NCBI GenBank assembly: GCA_902791935.1
Contig: CADAXQ010000015.1
Coordinates: forward strand, 1-44,852
Source of the DNA: an uncultured Erysipelotrichaceae bacterium
Lineage (GTDB): Bacteria; Bacillota_I; Bacilli_A; RFN20; CAG-826
Direction of reading: 5' to 3'
Length of the DNA stretch: 44,852 nt
The position numbers were made by a program, and so were the translations under genes. The notes under the pieces are model-generated. The model did not search any database and was not told where the DNA came from. It saw only the letters and a list, made by a program, of their open reading frames with translations. Shown one piece after another: positions 26,657 to 35,476 of this stretch. Each line of letters opens with the position of its first letter. Positions within the stretch are counted from its first letter, which is position 1.

Positions 26657-26685
26657 TTGACGCATTAATACTGAATGAATACTAT
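26657..26685 (+). promoter_or_regulatory. Promoter of the metallopeptidase operon
   Basis: -35 TTGACG (26657-26662), 17-base spacer, -10 TACTAT (26680-26685). AAAGGAG lies about seven bases before the ATG at 26736. Confidence 0.65.
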
Positions 26686-26735
26686 ATAGACAGATAATCC
26701 TTCGCGTTTGCCGAACTAATCAAAGGAGTAAAAAC

Positions 26736-28679
26736 ATGATTAAACAGTGTATCCTTTCTGCAACCGCCCTTTTCGTATTACCTTACTTCTCTAATGAAAA
26801 AATCAATTTGACGATGATTGACGGAGAAGATCCGGTCTCGTTTCTGGCACAAGCGTCAAACGCTTCTTACGTCAAGGCGTTAGATGGCGACACATCTTTT
26901 TCTTCCGACATACACGACTTTCATTTTCAAGGGCCACATTTGAATCAAATGGAGATAGAAGGTGATGCAGGAGTTTTGCATTATCGTGTTGCAAATAACA
27001 TGGCAGAATGTCGCCTGAACGATTTCCCGGACTGCGGTTCGCAAGCATTCCTATTTTTCTATGACAACTCATTTATTGATCAAGTGACGTTATATTTTGC
27101 CAAAGATGCTTCTGGGGTTATCTATACATCTACGCTTTCTTTGGATAACGCAAAGCGTTTAGCTGGTTTGCCATTACCTTATAATTTAGTTGATACCAGC
27201 AAAATTACCGCAGAAAAAGTGGCTGATTCTAACGGCGCTCGTAAAATCGGCGCCCAAGGAGAAGTGTCAGGAACTTTTTTGTGGACCGACACAAAAGACC
27301 AAACACACCCTTTGGTTGGTGCAAAGATCCATTTCACCATGGAAGGAAGCTGGTGGAGCGCCGATACGATGACGGACAAAAATGGTCATTATCAAATCAG
27401 TTATCGCGATGTTTGGCATTGGGGATATGGGAAATTGCATCTTTCTCTTTATTCCGATGGCAATCTTGTTGGCGTGAAGCATGCTAACGGAGACTTTTAC
27501 GAGCATGCTTATACCTTTTCAAGCGGTAGTGGAAAACAGCAATATTCGCATACATTTTCTGTCGATAGCGACGGTGATATGGGAAGAGCCATGATGGTAT
27601 TTCAGGCCGGCGTTAATTTTTCCTCTTTCGCGGATCAAATGGATGCGACGGACATGACGTATTGTAGCATTTATTATCCTTGCAACGATTCAGAGAAGTA
27701 TGGGCCTGCTTATTATCAAAACAATGGCATTTATTTAACGGGAAAGAATTATAGGCTCTCTCCTGTCCAATCGTATGCTTCTTGGGATGTTATTGGTCAC
27801 GAGTATGGACATCACGTACAACATGTTTATGGCATATCGAACAATGTGGGTGGAGAGCATGAAATAGGAAAAAATCTAATCGATGTTCTCGCCAAAAGCA
27901 GCAAATATCAAGGAAACAGTCAGAAAGCAAAAGAAGACGGGATGAAGCTGGCGTGGAACGAGGCTTGGCCGACGTTTTGGTCGACGGAAGCACAAACTCA
28001 TTTTACTTCTGATGTGAAAACGGTTCCTTGGGTCGGAGATACCGCATTTCTTGCCTTTAATTACGTTTCCTATGATTTAAATGAGTACGATCCAGCTGCT
28101 TCTTTTGGCGATGCAGACGAACGCGCCATTCAGCGCATATTGTTTAAATTGGTTTCGCCTGAGCAGGATCAATATGACAAATTCTCAATTCCATTCGCTA
28201 CTCTTTGGAATTTAGCAAAAACTCAAAAGCCGAAAACATTTAGCGAGTTTGTGGCTGCTTTGTATCAAACAGGTATTGATAAAAAGAATTTTGGACTGTT
28301 ACTGGGGCAATATCGAGTGGTAGCAGATACTATTACTGTCACGAAACAATGGTCTGAGGAGAATCCGCCTTCCTTTACGTGGTCTACTTTCTCCGGCTCT
28401 ACTTATTTTCCGTTTAACCAGTTTGATCTCTGCTTTGAAGTTGGCGGGACGTTGGTACATAAGGCAGTTAATTTGAATGCCACAGGAAATACCATCACTT
28501 ATACGCCTTCTGAACAAATCTGGAAGAAAATATATACCTACAATTGGAAGTATTTGCTGATTCAGTTTTATTTCGTAGCAAGGCAAACAGGCGCACCATC
28601 GAGCGGTGATTATTATTCACAAGCGTTCTCAATGACCGCCTTACCTTCCAACATCAATGTGACGGAGCGTGTGTTATGA
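26736..28679 (+). CDS. Secreted zinc metallopeptidase (gluzincin-like)
   Basis: A 647-residue exported protein with a short hydrophobic N-terminus. The zinc site is DVIGHEYGHHVQH (His355, Glu356, His359), and Glu409 in LAWNEAWPTFWS is the likely third ligand, as in gluzincins. Upstream, residues ~175-235 look like a carboxypeptidase-regulatory/TTR-like beta domain (GAKIHF...TDKNGHYQISYR). The C-terminal ~110 residues are beta-rich and may be a binding domain. No family closer than gluzincin can be named. Base composition is more AT-rich than the genes on either side, and the gene lies inside a broken duplication, so it may have been inserted. It overlaps the next gene by four bases. Confidence 0.78.
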   Translation: MIKQCILSATALFVLPYFSNEKINLTMIDGEDPVSFLAQASNASYVKALDGDTSFSSDIHDFHFQGPHLNQMEIEGDAGVLHYRVANNMAECRLNDFPDCGSQAFLFFYDNSFIDQVTLYFAKDASGVIYTSTLSLDNAKRLAGLPLPYNLVDTSKITAEKVADSNGARKIGAQGEVSGTFLWTDTKDQTHPLVGAKIHFTMEGSWWSADTMTDKNGHYQISYRDVWHWGYGKLHLSLYSDGNLVGVKHANGDFYEHAYTFSSGSGKQQYSHTFSVDSDGDMGRAMMVFQAGVNFSSFADQMDATDMTYCSIYYPCNDSEKYGPAYYQNNGIYLTGKNYRLSPVQSYASWDVIGHEYGHHVQHVYGISNNVGGEHEIGKNLIDVLAKSSKYQGNSQKAKEDGMKLAWNEAWPTFWSTEAQTHFTSDVKTVPWVGDTAFLAFNYVSYDLNEYDPAASFGDADERAIQRILFKLVSPEQDQYDKFSIPFATLWNLAKTQKPKTFSEFVAALYQTGIDKKNFGLLLGQYRVVADTITVTKQWSEENPPSFTWSTFSGSTYFPFNQFDLCFEVGGTLVHKAVNLNATGNTITYTPSEQIWKKIYTYNWKYLLIQFYFVARQTGAPSSGDYYSQAFSMTALPSNINVTERVL

Positions 28680-29386
28680 GACGGCTTTTTAGAAAAATAT
28701 CTCTTTCTTTTTCTTTTCCTCTATTCGTTTTATCTTCTTGCTATGACGTTGCAGTTAATTTTTCATCTAGCGTCACGTCCACCTCTTCAGAAGAGTCGTT
28801 TTGGATTGGAGGACGCGAAATTCTTTTTGACTATAGCTATTATGAATTTACGCCCACTTTCCTTGTGGGAGAAGGCGGAGCGTCTCGCCAAAAAGTAACC
28901 GACAATCGATTGCAAATATATGCAGGTGTGGCCAGCTACCAGGAGCGTTTTGCTTCTTGGCAAGAAAGTGAAACGGAGTATTTTTCTATTATTAAAGCTT
29001 TCTTTCGAACGGATGGTAAATTTGTTAAGCGTGAGATTCATCGTTTAGATGGATTTCTTAGCAATCAAGAGCGTTACCGCGTATCCGTGGACGCCAGAGA
29101 AGAAAGCGGCCACAAGATCAAAGTCGATGCGGAGTTTGCCTATTCTTATACGGATTCTACTGATTACAACAATATACCGTTGAAAGAAGGCTATGTGGCA
29201 TTTTTGTTTTCAAGACCTGCGACCGTCACAAAAGACTTCGACAATGCAATTGCAGAGTCTCCGATTCCAATTAAATTTGATATTGATGGGGATGACCTTC
29301 ATTATTATATTGACGAAGTCGCTTTAAATTTAGTGTCTCTCGATTACGAATACGCCTTTGATTCAAGAGATTGTACTTGCGATTAG
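28676..29386 (+). CDS. Lipoprotein of unknown function
   Basis: A 236-residue lipoprotein with a signal peptide and lipobox (VLSSC, Cys near residue 22), then a Ser-rich linker and a soluble domain with many aromatic and acidic residues. No known domain is recognised. The ATGA overlap with the metallopeptidase gene shows they are made together, so it may be a partner or immunity-like factor for that enzyme. Like the peptidase gene it is AT-rich for this window. The last residues (SRDCTCD) contain two cysteines. Confidence 0.7.
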   Translation: MRRLFRKISLSFSFPLFVLSSCYDVAVNFSSSVTSTSSEESFWIGGREILFDYSYYEFTPTFLVGEGGASRQKVTDNRLQIYAGVASYQERFASWQESETEYFSIIKAFFRTDGKFVKREIHRLDGFLSNQERYRVSVDAREESGHKIKVDAEFAYSYTDSTDYNNIPLKEGYVAFLFSRPATVTKDFDNAIAESPIPIKFDIDGDDLHYYIDEVALNLVSLDYEYAFDSRDCTCD

Positions 29387-29696
29387 TAAGCCGCCCCTTT
29401 TTAACCGCCAGATGGTGTGTGAGGCCTGCTTATTCATATTTAGCCTATCGTCTAAGAAATTGGTCGAAAGAACCTTTGTTCGGGCTATTTTTAAGAAATA
29501 AGAAAATATAAGAGGTTCCTCTGTGTTCTCGAATCTATTTTGATTTACATTTCATCTTGTTGCCAGGAATACTGACGGGATAGTGGACGTGGGTTATTAC
29601 TCGCCGATGATGATTTGTAGGAATCCGCGTTGGACGTTTGTTACCTCATGATTAATGTTGATGGGCTTTAAAATGAAAAATACACATCAATCTGAG
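29387..29696. other. Gene-free junction before the IS remnant
   Basis: No supported gene. The first half is AT-rich and has only a weak GAAC/GTTC hairpin near 29470. The second half changes in composition toward GC and shows no recognisable coding fragment in any frame. It probably contains a recombination junction. Confidence 0.4.
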
Positions 29697-29921
29697 GTGT
29701 ACCCCAAATCCTGGACAACAATGTTCTCTGCCCGGATTATATCATCTCGCGGAAGTGGATACCTCCCTGAATTTCGAAGGGGGCATCCATTTTGTTTTGC
29801 CCTTGATTCTTTCGTTGTTGTAATAGTCGATGTATTCCTTTATGGCCGCGTACAGGTCGTCGAACGTTTTGAATTCCGACTCATGGCCGTAGAACATCTC
29901 GTTCTTGAGGGTCCCGAAGAG
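29697..29921 (-). mobile_element. IS3-family (IS150-like) remnant, 3' end of orfB
   Basis: The minus strand at 29742-29921 encodes the last 59 residues of an IS3-family transposase: LFGTLKNEMFYGH, then EYIDYYNNERIKGKTKWMPPSKF and a stop. The preceding part with most of the DDE domain is missing; the match stops exactly where the esterase fragment starts. TGTACCCCAAATCCTGG at about 29697-29713 looks like the outer end of the element. It is inactive. Confidence 0.8.
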
Positions 29922-30592
29922 AGGCCAATCCCGTTTGCTTGGCTTTCGCGAGAGAAGGATTCAATTGCTTCTGGCTCGATTATTCTGTCGCGCCTGACTA
30001 CCACTATCCCACGATGTTAATCGAAGCCATGATGGCACTGACTTATCTTCATAAAAAAGCGAAATATTTCCATTCCGATCCAAAACGGATTTCTGTCTCC
30101 GGTTTCTCCGCGGGCGGTCATTTAGCGACGATGTTAGGCACATTAAACGACGAAGAAAAAGCATTGTTCCCGCCACTTGTCAAATGTGGGGCAAAAGTCA
30201 CTGCTTTAGTACTAGGCTATCCCGTGATCGCCCCTTTTAAAGAAGATTGCAGCATTGCTAACATGCTAAGCGAAGGCGATCCAAATCCCGGACGCATGAG
30301 CATTTTAAGAAGATTAGATAATGGTATTCCGCCGACTTATGTTTGGGCGACAAAAGAAGACACCGTCGTGCCGGCCGACACAAACGCAGGAGCCCTGGCC
30401 GAGGCACTAAAAAAACGGAATATTCCTTGCCAATATCACCTATTCGACCATGGTGCCCATGGCTTAAGCACGGCGGATCCCAATACCTATTTAACGAACC
30501 AGGACCATCAAGCCGCGGATGAAGCGAGAGGATGGGTAGAAGAAGCGGCACGCTTCCTTTCTTCTCATAACGTCGGGATCAAAGAACGTTAA
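29922..30592 (+). pseudogene. 3' fragment of a second esterase (alpha/beta hydrolase)
   Basis: From GCC at 29924 the reading frame matches the intact esterase from its ANPVCLAFA region to the C-terminus, including GFSAGGH (Ser), ATKEDTVVP (Asp) and HGAHGLS (His). The first ~64 residues with the oxyanion strand GGGY are gone, replaced by the IS3 remnant. An in-frame TTG at 29939 could start translation, but it aligns with an internal Leu and has no ribosome site. Without the oxyanion hole activity is unlikely. Confidence 0.82.
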
Positions 30593-30611
30593 TTCATTAT
30601 TCAAGTAAGAA

Positions 30612-30651
30612 AAAAGGCTTGATGCGCAATTCCATCAAGCCTTTTGCTTTT
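30612..30651. terminator. Bidirectional terminator between the esterase fragment and tRNA-Pro
   Basis: A 13-pair stem (30612-30624 with 30633-30645) around an eight-base loop. T-rich tracts follow on both strands. It ends the tRNA transcript on the minus strand and would also stop plus-strand transcription. Confidence 0.9.
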
Positions 30652-30655
30652 TTTC

Positions 30656-30732
30656 TGGTCGGAACGGTGGGATTTGAACCCATGACCCCTACCACCCCAA
30701 GGTAGTGCACTACCAAGCTGTGCTACGTCCCG
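30656..30732 (-). tRNA. tRNA-Pro (GGG anticodon)
   Basis: A 77-nt tRNA with acceptor stem CGGGACG/CGTTCCG, D-arm GCAC...GTGC with AGCTTGGTA, anticodon arm CTACC-TTGGGGT-GGTAG giving anticodon GGG, T-arm TGGGTTCAAATCCCA, and encoded CCA (30656-30658). Many reduced Mollicutes have only the TGG isoacceptor, so a GGG species suggests a less reduced tRNA set. Confidence 0.93.
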
Positions 30733-30742
30733 AGCGAGAACT

Positions 30743-30771
30743 ATTATAGCCACATTTTTGCGCTGTGTCTT
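30743..30771 (-). promoter_or_regulatory. Promoter of tRNA-Pro
   Basis: On the minus strand -35 AAGACA (30766-30771), 17-base spacer, -10 TATAAT (30743-30748), ten bases before the mature tRNA end. It is back to back with the start of uvrA. Confidence 0.75.
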
Positions 30772-30811
30772 TAGTGAAGAACAAAACTCTTTCGTTTATA
30801 CTTGTAACGCT

Positions 30812-33667
30812 ATGGATAGTCGAAAGTACATTGTTGTCAAAGGCGCGCGTGAAAATAATCTAAAGAACATCGATGTCGCCATCCCGAAAGAAACCTTGAC
30901 GGTATTCACGGGATTAAGTGGCTCGGGAAAGTCCACTTTGGCGTTTGATACGATTTATGCGGAAGGACAACGCCGCTATGTCGAATCGCTTTCTCCTTAT
31001 GCCCGTCAGTTCTTAGGCGGCGTCGATAAACCGGATGTGGATTCCATCGAAGGATTGTCCCCGGCCATTTCGATTGATCAAAAAACCACCTCGCATAACC
31101 CACGTTCTACTGTCGGAACGGTCACTGAAATCTATGACTTCCTCCGTTTGTTATTCGGACGGGTAGGGGTTCCTTATTGCCCCCATCACCATTTGCCGAT
31201 TGTTGCTTTCTCTCCGACGGCGATGACCGATATGGTTATGCAATATCCAGTCGGAACAAAGTTACAAATCCTTGCTCCGGTGGTACGTCATGAAAAAGGT
31301 TGGCACAAAGACGTTATTGAAAACATCCGGAAACGGGGTTTTGTCCGTGTCCGGGTCGATGGGCAATTCTATTTGCTAGAAGAAGTGCCCGAACTCGATA
31401 AAAATAAGCGGCACGATATCGATATCGTGGTGGACCGCATCATCGTAAAACCTGAAATTCGTAGCCGGGTTGCCGAAGACATTGACTTAGCCTTGGACTT
31501 TGGCCATGGCGACGTTATCTTGTTCACTGATGCTGGCGACCGCTTAATCTCTAGCCATCATACTTGCCCGATTTGTGGCTTCTCCGTTCCGAAACTAGAA
31601 CCTCGTCTCTTCTCATTCAATGCCCCGCAGGGTTATTGCCCGACTTGCCACGGCTTAGGAATTTCTCGGAGTGTCGCGGAAGACTTACTCGTCCCAGACC
31701 CTTCTTTGACCATTGATCAAGGGGCGATTCGTTACTACAAGAATATCGTGAACACGCCGAATCTCGAATGGCAGGAATTTAAGTTCTTACTGGATTCTTA
31801 TCACATTCCAACCAATGTCCCTTATTCGAAGTTAACCGATAAGCAACGGCATATTATCCTTTATGGTTCTGATCGAGAACTTGACCACACGTTAACTTCG
31901 GTGAATGGCAACGTCATGCATAAACATGGCTATGTGGAAGGGGTCAAAACCATGATTGAACGTCGTTATGCGGCAAGCACCTCAAAATGGATGCTTCCGT
32001 ATTACGAATCTTTCATGCGGGACAGCGAATGTCCAACGTGCCATGGCGCAAGACTCAACGAAGCGGCGTTATCCGTCCAAGTGAATGGCTTAAATATCGA
32101 TCAAGTCACCAAATTAACGATTCGAAAGTTATTAGCGTGGGTCGACGATACCCGTAAAGTCTTATCGCCGAATGACTTTCAGATTGCCAAAATGGTGTTA
32201 CAGGAAATCGAGAATCGTGCCAAATTCTTATGTAATGTCGGGATTGAATATTTGACGTTAAACCGTTTGGCCATGACCTTATCGGGCGGGGAAGCCCAAC
32301 GGATTCGGTTAGCGACCCAGATCGGTTCGCGTCTTTCTGGCGTTCTTTATGTTTTGGACGAACCTTCCATTGGTTTGCACCAACGTGACAATGCGAAGCT
32401 CATCCACACGATGAAGGAAATGCGCGATTTAGGGAATACGTTGATTGTTGTCGAACACGATGAAGACACGATGCGTGCGGCGGACTGGATTGTCGATGTT
32501 GGACCAGGCGCTGGCGTGCATGGCGGTCAAATCGTTGTTTCGGGAACGGAAAAAGACGTTGAGAATTGCCCGAATTCCATTACGGGGGATTATCTTTCGG
32601 GCCGGAAGTACATTGCCGTTCCTTCAAAACGAAGAAAAGGCAATGGCAAGAAAATCGTGTTACGGGGCTGCGCTTGCCATAACTTAAAGAATATCGATGT
32701 GACGTTCCCATTAGGAAAACTCGTCTTGATTACCGGGGTTTCGGGTTCTGGAAAATCTTCATTAATCAATGAAACGTTAGAAAAGATTCTAGCCAAGAAA
32801 ATCAATCATGAAGATTGCCTTCCTGGCGCGTATCGTTCGGCCAGCGGTCTTTCCTATGTGGATAAAGTCGTGAACGTCGATCAGAATCCGATTGGTCGTA
32901 CGCCGCGTTCCAATCCTGCCACCTATATTAAGTTATTTGATGATATCCGGGCTCTTTTTGCTGAAACTCCCGATGCGAAAGCCCGTGGTTTTGACAAAGG
33001 ACGGTTCTCGTTTAACGTACCAGGTGGGCGTTGTGAGAAGTGCCAAGGGGCTGGCGTCGTGTTAGTGCCGATGAACTTCTTACCGGATGTCTATGTGAAA
33101 TGCGATGAATGTGATGGCAGACGTTATAACGAAGAGACGTTGTCTTGTTATTACAAAGGCAAGAATATTTATGATGTCTTAGAGATGCGAGTAGAAGAAG
33201 CGCTGCATTTCTTTGAAAACCGGCCGATGATTTATCGACGGGTGAAAGCTCTCTATGATGTCGGATTAGGTTATGTCAAGCTAGGGCAACCGGCCACCAC
33301 ATTATCTGGCGGCGAAGCCCAACGGGTGAAATTGGCGAACGAGCTTCAGAAACGTCCGACGGGAAAAACCATATATATCCTTGATGAACCGACAACGGGA
33401 CTTCATACGGACGACGTCAAACGTTTGATTGCCGTGTTACAAAACCTAGTCGATCACGGCGACACCGTCATTGTGATTGAACATAACCTCGATATGATCA
33501 AAGTCGCCGACTGGATCATTGACTTAGGACCGGAAGGCGGAGATGGCGGCGGAACGATTGTTGCCGAAGGGACGCCAGAAGAAGTGGCGGAGAATCCCGC
33601 CTCCTACACCGGGCAATATCTAAAACCTTTGCTTGAGAAAGCGAAGAAAAACCATCAATATGAATAA
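30812..33667 (+). CDS. uvrA: Excinuclease ABC subunit A
   Basis: A 951-residue DNA-damage-recognition ATPase of nucleotide excision repair, normal in length. Two ABC domains are seen: first Walker A GLSGSGKST and signature LSGGEAQR with YVLDEPSIGLH; second Walker A GVSGSGKSS and signature LSGGEAQR with YILDEPTTGLH. Zinc modules CPICGF...CPTCHG and CEKCQG...CDECDG are present. The start MDSRKY at 30812 is chosen over 30758 because family sequence begins there. A -10 TATACT ends nine bases before it, giving almost no leader and no ribosome site. No obvious LexA box is seen. First gene of a uvrA-lgt-whiA operon, a reduced form of the common uvrA-hprK-lgt and yvcK-whiA neighbourhoods of Firmicutes. 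Confidence 0.96.
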   Translation: MDSRKYIVVKGARENNLKNIDVAIPKETLTVFTGLSGSGKSTLAFDTIYAEGQRRYVESLSPYARQFLGGVDKPDVDSIEGLSPAISIDQKTTSHNPRSTVGTVTEIYDFLRLLFGRVGVPYCPHHHLPIVAFSPTAMTDMVMQYPVGTKLQILAPVVRHEKGWHKDVIENIRKRGFVRVRVDGQFYLLEEVPELDKNKRHDIDIVVDRIIVKPEIRSRVAEDIDLALDFGHGDVILFTDAGDRLISSHHTCPICGFSVPKLEPRLFSFNAPQGYCPTCHGLGISRSVAEDLLVPDPSLTIDQGAIRYYKNIVNTPNLEWQEFKFLLDSYHIPTNVPYSKLTDKQRHIILYGSDRELDHTLTSVNGNVMHKHGYVEGVKTMIERRYAASTSKWMLPYYESFMRDSECPTCHGARLNEAALSVQVNGLNIDQVTKLTIRKLLAWVDDTRKVLSPNDFQIAKMVLQEIENRAKFLCNVGIEYLTLNRLAMTLSGGEAQRIRLATQIGSRLSGVLYVLDEPSIGLHQRDNAKLIHTMKEMRDLGNTLIVVEHDEDTMRAADWIVDVGPGAGVHGGQIVVSGTEKDVENCPNSITGDYLSGRKYIAVPSKRRKGNGKKIVLRGCACHNLKNIDVTFPLGKLVLITGVSGSGKSSLINETLEKILAKKINHEDCLPGAYRSASGLSYVDKVVNVDQNPIGRTPRSNPATYIKLFDDIRALFAETPDAKARGFDKGRFSFNVPGGRCEKCQGAGVVLVPMNFLPDVYVKCDECDGRRYNEETLSCYYKGKNIYDVLEMRVEEALHFFENRPMIYRRVKALYDVGLGYVKLGQPATTLSGGEAQRVKLANELQKRPTGKTIYILDEPTTGLHTDDVKRLIAVLQNLVDHGDTVIVIEHNLDMIKVADWIIDLGPEGGDGGGTIVAEGTPEEVAENPASYTGQYLKPLLEKAKKNHQYE

Positions 33668-33682
33668 AGGCAGTCAAAGCTT

Positions 33683-35476
33683 ATGAATGTGAACGCATGG
33701 ATTTTCTTAATTTTGGGCTTGCTTCTCGTGGGGCTTGGCCTTTTTGCATTGATTCATTATGGTCATCCATTTTTGAAAAATCGCATGATGATTCGCCTGG
33801 AAAAGAAGGAAATCTACACGATTTTCGCGTCTACTTTGGCAATTGGCCTTGGTTGTGCTTCTCTTTTTGGCGCATTATTCCTCGCGAATCCTGCCTGGAA
33901 AGAACAAACCACTCATGTGAGCGGGGTATTTACGGGCGAGCCCATCTATTATGGCGGGGATGTCGCGTTATCTTTGATTGGCTCATTCTTGTTTGGTACG
34001 GGTTTTGCCTGGTTTTTCTATGCTTTACGGGTGATTCTCCGAAAAGAAAAGATGGAACAAACGCAACGGAAACTATTCTTATGGACCATGTTTGCCGCCT
34101 TAGCATGTGGTTTAGCCGGTCTATGGATGATGACGCAAGGGGTAGCGGACTTTATCACTTATCCTTTGGTGAGTGGCTTTGTCATCGGAGAAAAAGGATT
34201 TGAATGGACCCATGCGGGATATCGTCCTTCGGGATTCTCGATTGCGTTCTATGCCTTATGCATTTTAACGGGGGCATTGATTTGTTACTTCGTCTCGGAT
34301 GAACGGATGGCCAGACGTTATCACAAACACGGGATGTTAGAAATTGTGTTTGTGATTTGTTTCCCTTGCGGCATTTTAGGGGCCCGTTTATGGTATGTTG
34401 TCGGCAATTGGGCCAGAGAATTCCAAGGCCGCGAATTCTATCACGTCTTTGAAATTTGGAATGGCGGATTAACGATTTTAGGCGGCGCGTTCTTTGGCGC
34501 TGTGGCCGGTTTATTGGCGTTACGTCACTTCCAAAAGAATGTCGATGCCCGTTGGGCCATGGGCGAAATCGTGCCCACCATCTTAATCGGTCAAGCGGCT
34601 GGAAGATGGGGTAATTTCTTTAATGTCGAAGTCTATGGCCGGGTTACCTCAGTGGAAGGATGGCGTTGGTTGCCCACTTGGATTTTGGAGCAGATGAATC
34701 ATTCTAATGACGGTACTGCCTTAGCCGCCGGGCAAATCCATGTTCCGTTGTTCTTCGTTGAAAGTTGCTTATCCATCGTTGGTTATTTCTTAATCCAATA
34801 TGCGTTCGGCGTAGGGCTTAAGAAACACATGGCACGTGGAGATAAAGCAGGGCTTTATTTCTCGTGGTACGGCATCGTTCGTATCATCATGGAGCCGTTC
34901 CGCGATGTCACGTTCAACATGGGCGCGGATAATTCCTGGAGCATTTCGAACTCCTTGATCTACATCTTGATCGGATTGTCTTTGATTGGGATCTTCCATC
35001 TTCATGATGCCTATGAAGCAAAACGAAACGGGGGACGTTTCTCCTGGATTGCCGCTTTATTGCTTCTTCCCGCGTTCTTCTTCCCATTCCTTCCTTCCGT
35101 GACGACGTCTTCTGCGAGAGATGGCGAAGGAAACATCACCTCGTATACGGGTTATGGCCTATTTGGGCAAGGGCAGATGCCGTTATTCATTGCCGCCTTA
35201 GCATTAGCGGGGTTGGCATTCCTCTTGTTTGGGATTGCTTTCTTCTTCCGAAAGAATGAAAAAATCTATGACAAGCTCATGTTGGCTGGGGCGATTGCTT
35301 CCGCGTTGGCCGCCTGTGGCTGGCTCTTTGGCAAGAGCGTCAATTCGTTTGACTCTTCCTTGTATGTCAATCTTTCTTATGGCACCGTATTGGACCTTTG
35401 CTTTGCGCTCATGGCCACTTGCGTTGGGTTCCTCTATCTTCGCGATAAACGGAAATTCTTAAAGGGGGCGCAATGA
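33683..35476 (+). CDS. lgt: Prolipoprotein diacylglyceryl transferase, oversized
   Basis: A 597-residue polytopic membrane enzyme that attaches diacylglycerol to the lipobox cysteine of prolipoproteins, of which this window encodes several. The Lgt core lies at about 215-450: GILGARLWYV, NGGLTILGGAFFG, GQAAGRWGNFFNVEVYG (matching the essential Arg/Asn region) and YGIVRIIMEPFRD. The essential E. coli histidine of the HGG motif is Leu here (ILGG); many Firmicutes have Tyr at that place. Ordinary Lgt is 260-300 aa. Here ~200 residues with about five helices precede it and ~120 residues with about four helices follow. It starts 15 bases after uvrA and overlaps whiA by four bases. Confidence 0.88.
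   Translation: MNVNAWIFLILGLLLVGLGLFALIHYGHPFLKNRMMIRLEKKEIYTIFASTLAIGLGCASLFGALFLANPAWKEQTTHVSGVFTGEPIYYGGDVALSLIGSFLFGTGFAWFFYALRVILRKEKMEQTQRKLFLWTMFAALACGLAGLWMMTQGVADFITYPLVSGFVIGEKGFEWTHAGYRPSGFSIAFYALCILTGALICYFVSDERMARRYHKHGMLEIVFVICFPCGILGARLWYVVGNWAREFQGREFYHVFEIWNGGLTILGGAFFGAVAGLLALRHFQKNVDARWAMGEIVPTILIGQAAGRWGNFFNVEVYGRVTSVEGWRWLPTWILEQMNHSNDGTALAAGQIHVPLFFVESCLSIVGYFLIQYAFGVGLKKHMARGDKAGLYFSWYGIVRIIMEPFRDVTFNMGADNSWSISNSLIYILIGLSLIGIFHLHDAYEAKRNGGRFSWIAALLLLPAFFFPFLPSVTTSSARDGEGNITSYTGYGLFGQGQMPLFIAALALAGLAFLLFGIAFFFRKNEKIYDKLMLAGAIASALAACGWLFGKSVNSFDSSLYVNLSYGTVLDLCFALMATCVGFLYLRDKRKFLKGAQ

Noticed and set aside
30656..30732. Reading tRNA-Pro as the TGG isoacceptor
   Set aside because: Folding the arm as CTACC-TTGGGGT-GGTAG places GGG at positions 34-36. 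TGG would need a shifted stem that does not pair.
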